The notes under the pieces were generated by a model that saw only the letters and a program-made list of their open reading frames with translations, was not told the DNA's origin and made no database searches. Shown here piece by piece: positions 32,043 through 35,794 of a stretch of 35,794 nt of DNA; position 1 is the first letter of the stretch; every line of letters starts with the position of its first letter. Source of the stretch: Alistipes sp. (GTDB lineage: Bacteria > Bacteroidota > Bacteroidia > Bacteroidales > Rikenellaceae); the NCBI GenBank assembly GCA_017505725.1, contig JAFVOR010000001.1, forward strand, positions 1 through 35,794, in the 5' to 3' direction. A program made the position numbers and the translations under genes.

Positions 32043-34907
32043 TTAGTTCAAAGTGTTATTCTCGATTGTGACATTATTACCATTGGTAACCTTGATATAA
32101 TCAGTATCTGAACCTTGGTAGTTGGTAATAGTGTTGTTTTTAATCACTACAACTGCATCGCCTGTACCATCAGCGCGTACAAAGCGCTCCTTTGCGTTGA
32201 TAGAGGTGTTTCCAGTGATTGTAATCGCACCAGAATAAGTGCAACCAGCGTTTACTGGCAAGAGGATATTTCTATTTGCAACTTTGAATACGTTATTTGT
32301 GATTGTTACATTCTCAGCCTCACGAAGCTCCAGACCCATATAGCCACCGTTGAAGGTACAATCGGTAACAGTAATATCCTTCAAGGAAGGAGTAAAGGTA
32401 TAGGTCTCGCCATCGTAGGTGTAGGTATGAACATGAGTAGTGCCTTCGGTTTTGTAAAGCAAACGAGCGTTATTAGCATCATTATTGAGAATACAGTTCT
32501 TGAGAGTCAAACCATTAACCTTGATATTTTGGCCGCTCAAATTGACTGCATTGCCATAACCTTGAGGATCAGTACCGCCGTTGCCGGTGAAGGTAACACC
32601 TTCAATCACAAAGTTCTTCAATTCGATAAGGCTAAGCATAATAGGATAGGTTGCAGACTGGGAATGATTAGTGTTGTAATATGTACCACCCTCAATCTCA
32701 ATGGCATCAATAACAGTTCCCGTAGTACCGAGGATTGTTATGTCTTCATAAAGAGAGTAGGATTCATATCTGTAGTTGTTTCCAATCCAATCAACATTCT
32801 TGGTCACGTTGGTGTTTGCAGTAGGACGCAGATACAGTTTGCCGTAGTTGCCAGAAGCAAGTCTGATAACGTCGCCCTTCTTTGCATTGTCAAGAGCAGC
32901 CTGGAGCTCTTCAGCATTCTTAACAAGTGCAACAGGCCTGCCCTCAGCGTTGGTAACAGTATAAACACCTGCCTCATCAGCAGTGTTGTACTTCTGAACG
33001 AACTCTGTACCGTCGATAACAACCTTGCTACCCTGGCAACCGTTCAAAGTGTAACCACGACCAACATAACCCAAGTAGTCGAGTGGCTCTGCAACCGAAC
33101 CGTCAGAGTTCTTACCCGAAACCTTACCGGTGTAAGAGCAGTTTACGAGGGTACAAACATTCTTTGGACCATCTGCCCAACCACCTGCGATACCACCAAC
33201 ACGGTACTGATCGTGTGCACGACCCTCACGGCCTGCAACTACTGCGATGTCACCTGTTGTGTGGCAGTTCTCGAAGAGCTGATCGCCTGCTGCCAAACCG
33301 ATAAGACCACCTGCGAAGAACTTGTTTACAGTTACATCGATGTTCGAAGAGCAGTTCTTGCATACCGACTTACCTTGCAACTGACCAGCCAATGCACCAG
33401 CGTTGTTGTTTGCGATGAGGTAGCTACCCTCGTTAGCGATAACGTGAACATTCTCCATTGTTACATTACCATACGAGTTACCACCTGCGATAACTGCAAC
33501 ACGGCTTGCACCGTTGGCATTCTGAGTAGCATAAACCTTGATATCACCCTTAACAGTTACATTCTCGATAGTCGAAGTACCCTCCAACGAACCTGCAACA
33601 GCACCAATGTGACCCTGGCTGTGGTCGATATCCAAGCAAGGGATGTTGATATATACATTCTCGAATACAACATTCTTGATAGTAGCATTCTTAGCATAAC
33701 CGAAGAAACCGATAAATGCCTTACCCTCCTTTGCCTCAGTCTCAACGATAGTAAGGTTCTTGATGGTGTTGCCATTACCGTCCAATGAACCAGTGAAAGG
33801 TATAGCATCTGTTCCGATTGGAGTCCAGTTGCTCTCTACGCTGCGTGTGGTTGCTGCGAGGTCGAGATCGGTGTCCAAAACGATGTTTGCATCGGTCCAC
33901 TGGCTGTCACCTGTAGCAACGCCCTCTGCAATAGCTTCAATACCTTCTATCGAAGTTACGTGAAGAGTGGTAACACCACCATCCTCTGTAATATAGTATC
34001 CGTTTGCAGGCTCCTCGTAGCCCGGCTTGATCTCAACATTGATGTCGGTAGTGCTGGTGAGCAACTTACCGTAGATGTTGGTGCGGTAATTTGCCTGCAT
34101 TGGCACTGCGCCAATAGTATTGGTGATAACTGTGTTGTCCTCTGCTGTGATAGTGTAGGTTACGTCATTAGTGCTCTGCGACTTACCTATCAATACATAG
34201 CTCATAGCCAAGTAGTCGTAGTTTGCATTATCATAAGGAAACGCCTCACCTGTTGGAATCGCCTTAGCTTCGAATGTTGCATCTACACCACCAGTAGCCT
34301 CACCGGTAACAAGGTTGAGGACATTGCAAACATTCTTAACAACGAGAGCCGAGGTCTCAGGAACAAAGTTAGACTTTGCAGCCTCTGCAAGGTCGCTTGT
34401 ACCAACGTTTACCTGAGCGAAAGGACGACGAAGCTCTACACCGAGTGTTGCTGCGCCCTTAACCTCGAACTCCTTGTAAGCGTAGAAAGCATCGCGCGAC
34501 TCGTCGTTACACTCAGCGTTGTTGTAATCAACGGTAACGGTCTTCTCTGCTGGATTGAAAGTGTAAGGAGCATTAACAGCTGCCGAAGCCCAGAAGATTA
34601 CAGCATACTTCTTGTTGTTGGCCAACTCAATCTTCACGTTAGCTGCGCCATTAACAAGAGTCTTTGCCTCATCACCGGCAACGGTGAGATTCTGGAGGTA
34701 ATTGAGCGACTTATCCGCCTTAACCTCGTAAACAGCATACTGGAGCTTGGTAGCAGTCAAACCGTCGCTGTAGGAACGCATCTGTGGCGCACCCACCTCG
34801 AACTCCACTGTAGCAACTCCGTCTGCTACGACACCAACCTCGTTGATGTCGGTCTGGCAAGCAACCATTGCAAAGGCTGCAGCCATCAAAACGAAAAGTT
34901 TTTTCAT
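32043..34907 (-). CDS. Surface lipoprotein: DUF6562-like N-domain, GLUG-like repeats and C-terminal beta-helix
   Basis: The 954-residue product has a lipoprotein signal with Cys17 (FAMVAC). About 30-300 resembles the DUF6562/fimbrillin-like domain common in Alistipes (TATKLQYAVYEVK; KYAVIFWASAAVNAPYTF; RRPFAQVNVGTSDL; YDYLAMSYVLIG). About 360-620 has GLUG-like solenoid units (GAVAGSL, GALAGQL, GGLIGLA, GGIAGGW with Cys residues). About 665-954 is a right-handed beta-helix of the pectin-lyase type (LRLASGNYGKLYL-like start, then ITVTDCTFNGGYMGLEL, VTITNNVFKV, ITITGNTSINA, VTIENNTLN). No catalytic residues of polysaccharide lyases are evident. An adhesin or glycan-binding role is inferred. Its mRNA probably has a leader of about 300 bases with repeats and hairpins. 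Confidence 0.82.
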   Translation of the reverse strand: MKKLFVLMAAAFAMVACQTDINEVGVVADGVATVEFEVGAPQMRSYSDGLTATKLQYAVYEVKADKSLNYLQNLTVAGDEAKTLVNGAANVKIELANNKKYAVIFWASAAVNAPYTFNPAEKTVTVDYNNAECNDESRDAFYAYKEFEVKGAATLGVELRRPFAQVNVGTSDLAEAAKSNFVPETSALVVKNVCNVLNLVTGEATGGVDATFEAKAIPTGEAFPYDNANYDYLAMSYVLIGKSQSTNDVTYTITAEDNTVITNTIGAVPMQANYRTNIYGKLLTSTTDINVEIKPGYEEPANGYYITEDGGVTTLHVTSIEGIEAIAEGVATGDSQWTDANIVLDTDLDLAATTRSVESNWTPIGTDAIPFTGSLDGNGNTIKNLTIVETEAKEGKAFIGFFGYAKNATIKNVVFENVYINIPCLDIDHSQGHIGAVAGSLEGTSTIENVTVKGDIKVYATQNANGASRVAVIAGGNSYGNVTMENVHVIANEGSYLIANNNAGALAGQLQGKSVCKNCSSNIDVTVNKFFAGGLIGLAAGDQLFENCHTTGDIAVVAGREGRAHDQYRVGGIAGGWADGPKNVCTLVNCSYTGKVSGKNSDGSVAEPLDYLGYVGRGYTLNGCQGSKVVIDGTEFVQKYNTADEAGVYTVTNAEGRPVALVKNAEELQAALDNAKKGDVIRLASGNYGKLYLRPTANTNVTKNVDWIGNNYRYESYSLYEDITILGTTGTVIDAIEIEGGTYYNTNHSQSATYPIMLSLIELKNFVIEGVTFTGNGGTDPQGYGNAVNLSGQNIKVNGLTLKNCILNNDANNARLLYKTEGTTHVHTYTYDGETYTFTPSLKDITVTDCTFNGGYMGLELREAENVTITNNVFKVANRNILLPVNAGCTYSGAITITGNTSINAKERFVRADGTGDAVVVIKNNTITNYQGSDTDYIKVTNGNNVTIENNTLN

Positions 34908-35215
34908 AGTGTTGTGTTAATTAAAGTTTATAAAATGTGTTAAGTAAAAAGTGTTCTATTTTTTTAATGGCATTGAATGACATTCGCTCGCTGTCGCTCG
35001 CTTAATGGCAATGAATGACAAATTATTTCTCTAACGCCTCTAACGCCTCTAACGCCTCTAACGCCCTTAACGACCCTATCGCCCCTAACGCCCCTACTTC
35101 TCCAACTCGCTGATAATCAAGCAAATACCCCCCCCCTACATAGGTAGGGAGGGGTATTGTTAACCCATATTATAGTGTTTTTGCTAACACGATTATCTAT
35201 TTTCGCACATATTGC
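34908..35215 (-). promoter_or_regulatory. Long structured 5' leader of the 954-residue lipoprotein gene, with 9-bp tandem repeat
   Basis: No gene is seen in these 308 bases. Reading on the minus strand from the promoter, GATAATC (35197-35191) can pair with GATTATC (35118-35112). This encloses a C/G-rich hairpin (35158-35144 with 35139-35124). Upstream GGGT (35166-35163 area) can compete for the same ACCC. Next comes a tandem array whose plus strand shows four exact CTCTAACGC units (35029-35064) and degenerate units to about 35096. AATGGCA/TCGCTCG words follow at 34966-35018. A switch function is inference. Confidence 0.45.
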
Positions 35216-35219
35216 AATG

Positions 35220-35251
35220 CAAATCTATGCAATATTTATTTAACTATCAAA
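35220..35251 (-). promoter_or_regulatory. Consensus promoter upstream of the 954-residue lipoprotein gene
   Basis: On the minus strand TTTG (35251-35248), a 20-base spacer and TAGATTTG (35227-35220) match the Bacteroidetes consensus exactly. Transcription should start near 35215, about 308 bases before the ATG at 34907. No matching pair is found nearer the gene. Confidence 0.6.
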
Positions 35252-35356
35252 TATTTGGCCATATTTTTGCAATTCCAACCGCAATATTTCCGCTGTAGCG
35301 AATAATTACCCTATAAAGATGCCATATCCGAAGGTGGTGGCAGACCTGTGAGGACT

Positions 35357-35399
35357 AAAAATAGTAAAGGCGAGGAAAAACCTCGCCTTTACTATTTTT
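35357..35399. terminator. Terminator of the rplU-rpmA operon (19-bp perfect stem)
   Basis: Arms 35357-35375 (AAAAATAGTAAAGGCGAGG) and 35381-35399 are exact complements with a five-base loop. T-tracts end the 3' arm on both strands. It lies 20 bases after the rpmA stop on the minus strand. Confidence 0.88.
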
Positions 35400-35418
35400 G
35401 AGCGGATGCTCTCGAAGG

Positions 35419-35676
35419 TTATGCCAAAGGCTTAACGCTTACATAAGAGCGATTGTCGCGCTTCTTGGTGAAAACAACTGTGCCATCAACCAATGCGAAG
35501 AGGGTGTGATCCTTACCCATACCCACATTCTCACCTGCGTTGTGAACAGTACCACGCTGACGAACGATGATGTTGCCTGCCTTAGCAAACTGACCACCGA
35601 AAAGCTTCAAACCGAGTCGTTTGCTCTCTGACTCACGGCCGTTCTTCGAACTACCTACACCTTTTTTGTGTGCCAT
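35419..35676 (-). CDS. rpmA: 50S ribosomal protein L27
   Basis: L27 sits at the peptidyl-transferase centre of the large ribosomal subunit. The 85-residue product is full length and begins [19 protein letters not shown], with the family signature [20 protein letters not shown] and [17 protein letters not shown]. No cleavable N-terminal extension of the Firmicutes type is present. It lies 22 bases after rplU on the same strand, the usual L21-L27 pair, and is followed by a perfect hairpin terminator. Confidence 0.97.
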   Translation of the reverse strand: MAHKKGVGSSKNGRESESKRLGLKLFGGQFAKAGNIIVRQRGTVHNAGENVGMGKDHTLFALVDGTVVFTKKRDNRSYVSVKPLA

Positions 35677-35698
35677 ACTTCTCTAACAGTTTTTAGGG

Positions 35699-35794
35699 TT
35701 ATGCAACAATGTCCTCAATCAAAATCTGCGAAAGATACTGGCGATGACCGTTGCACTTCTGATAACCAGTTCTACGCTTCTTCTTAAACACCAA
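35699..35794 (-). CDS. rplU: 50S ribosomal protein L21, C-terminal 31 residues (gene runs off the window)
   Basis: The minus-strand frame entering from the window end reads LVFKKKRRTGYQKCNGHRQ and ends YLSQILIEDIVA before TAA at 35701-35699. KKKRRTGYQKxxGHRQ is the conserved C-terminal rRNA-binding motif of L21. Its position directly upstream of rpmA is the standard order. The N-terminal part is outside the window. Confidence 0.93.
   Translation of the reverse strand: MVFKKKRRTGYQKCNGHRQYLSQILIEDIVA

Noticed and set aside
32115-33788. 557-codon frame opposite the 954-residue lipoprotein gene
   Set aside because: It is antisense to a repeat protein, and repeats easily leave long open complementary frames.
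35124-35158. C/G-rich hairpin read as a terminator
   Set aside because: No U-tract follows on either strand, so it is treated as part of the leader.

Overview
The window looks like a chromosomal segment of a Bacteroidales bacterium, most likely Alistipes or a close Rikenellaceae relative. This placement is inference; no 16S or database search was possible. Supporting signs are promoters of the Bacteroidetes type (TTTG, about 20 bases, TAnnTTTG), almost no Shine-Dalgarno sites, lipoproteins of the fimbrillin-like and DUF6562 type that are common in Alistipes, an aminofutalosine synthase (futalosine menaquinone route), and GC-rich genes separated by AT-rich spacers.

Layout. 1-450: start of rpsA (minus, cut by the window edge). 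622-4700: a minus-strand operon read as glycosyltransferase, ECF-type sigma factor, rsmG, then a secreted calcineurin-like protein whose metal site looks degraded. 4777-10287: a plus-strand run of tgt, an LptF/LptG-type permease, mqnE, a PASTA protein and an RluD-type pseudouridine synthase, closed by a hairpin terminator. 10370-11470: an AT-rich island with a secreted protein carrying a DnaJ-like zinc finger, preceded on the same strand by a consensus promoter and about 240 bases that fold into one long hairpin. 11712-16501: a YgiQ-type radical SAM protein, an endonuclease/exonuclease/phosphatase-fold lipoprotein and a GH78-like rhamnosidase. 16564-19274: a POTRA-less Omp85-type barrel and a DUF819 membrane protein on the minus strand. 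19506-25844: ribulokinase, S1/P1 nuclease, a 1240-residue repeat lipoprotein and a 38-residue peptide, ending in a strong terminator. 25998-31512: recG, a DUF3108 protein, a membrane-anchored coiled-coil protein and ispG. 31513-35418: a 954-residue surface lipoprotein (minus) flanked by low-complexity repeat arrays. 35419-35794: rpmA and the end of rplU (minus).

How the genes relate. Most genes are housekeeping: translation and tRNA/rRNA modification (rpsA, rsmG, tgt, rluD, rpmA, rplU), envelope (LptFG-type, Omp85), isoprenoid and menaquinone synthesis (ispG, mqnE) and DNA repair (recG). The accessory layer consists of surface lipoproteins, secreted hydrolases and intergenic repeats. The points most worth following are the structured RNA with its AT-rich partner gene (10370-11462), the repeat-bearing structured leader of the 954-residue lipoprotein (34908-35251), the 38-residue peptide (25728-25844), and three conserved enzymes with unusual features: a calcineurin-like protein lacking metal ligands, a Tgt lacking its zinc cysteines, and a short form of the insert-bearing IspG. 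No tRNA, rRNA, CRISPR array or transposase gene was seen.
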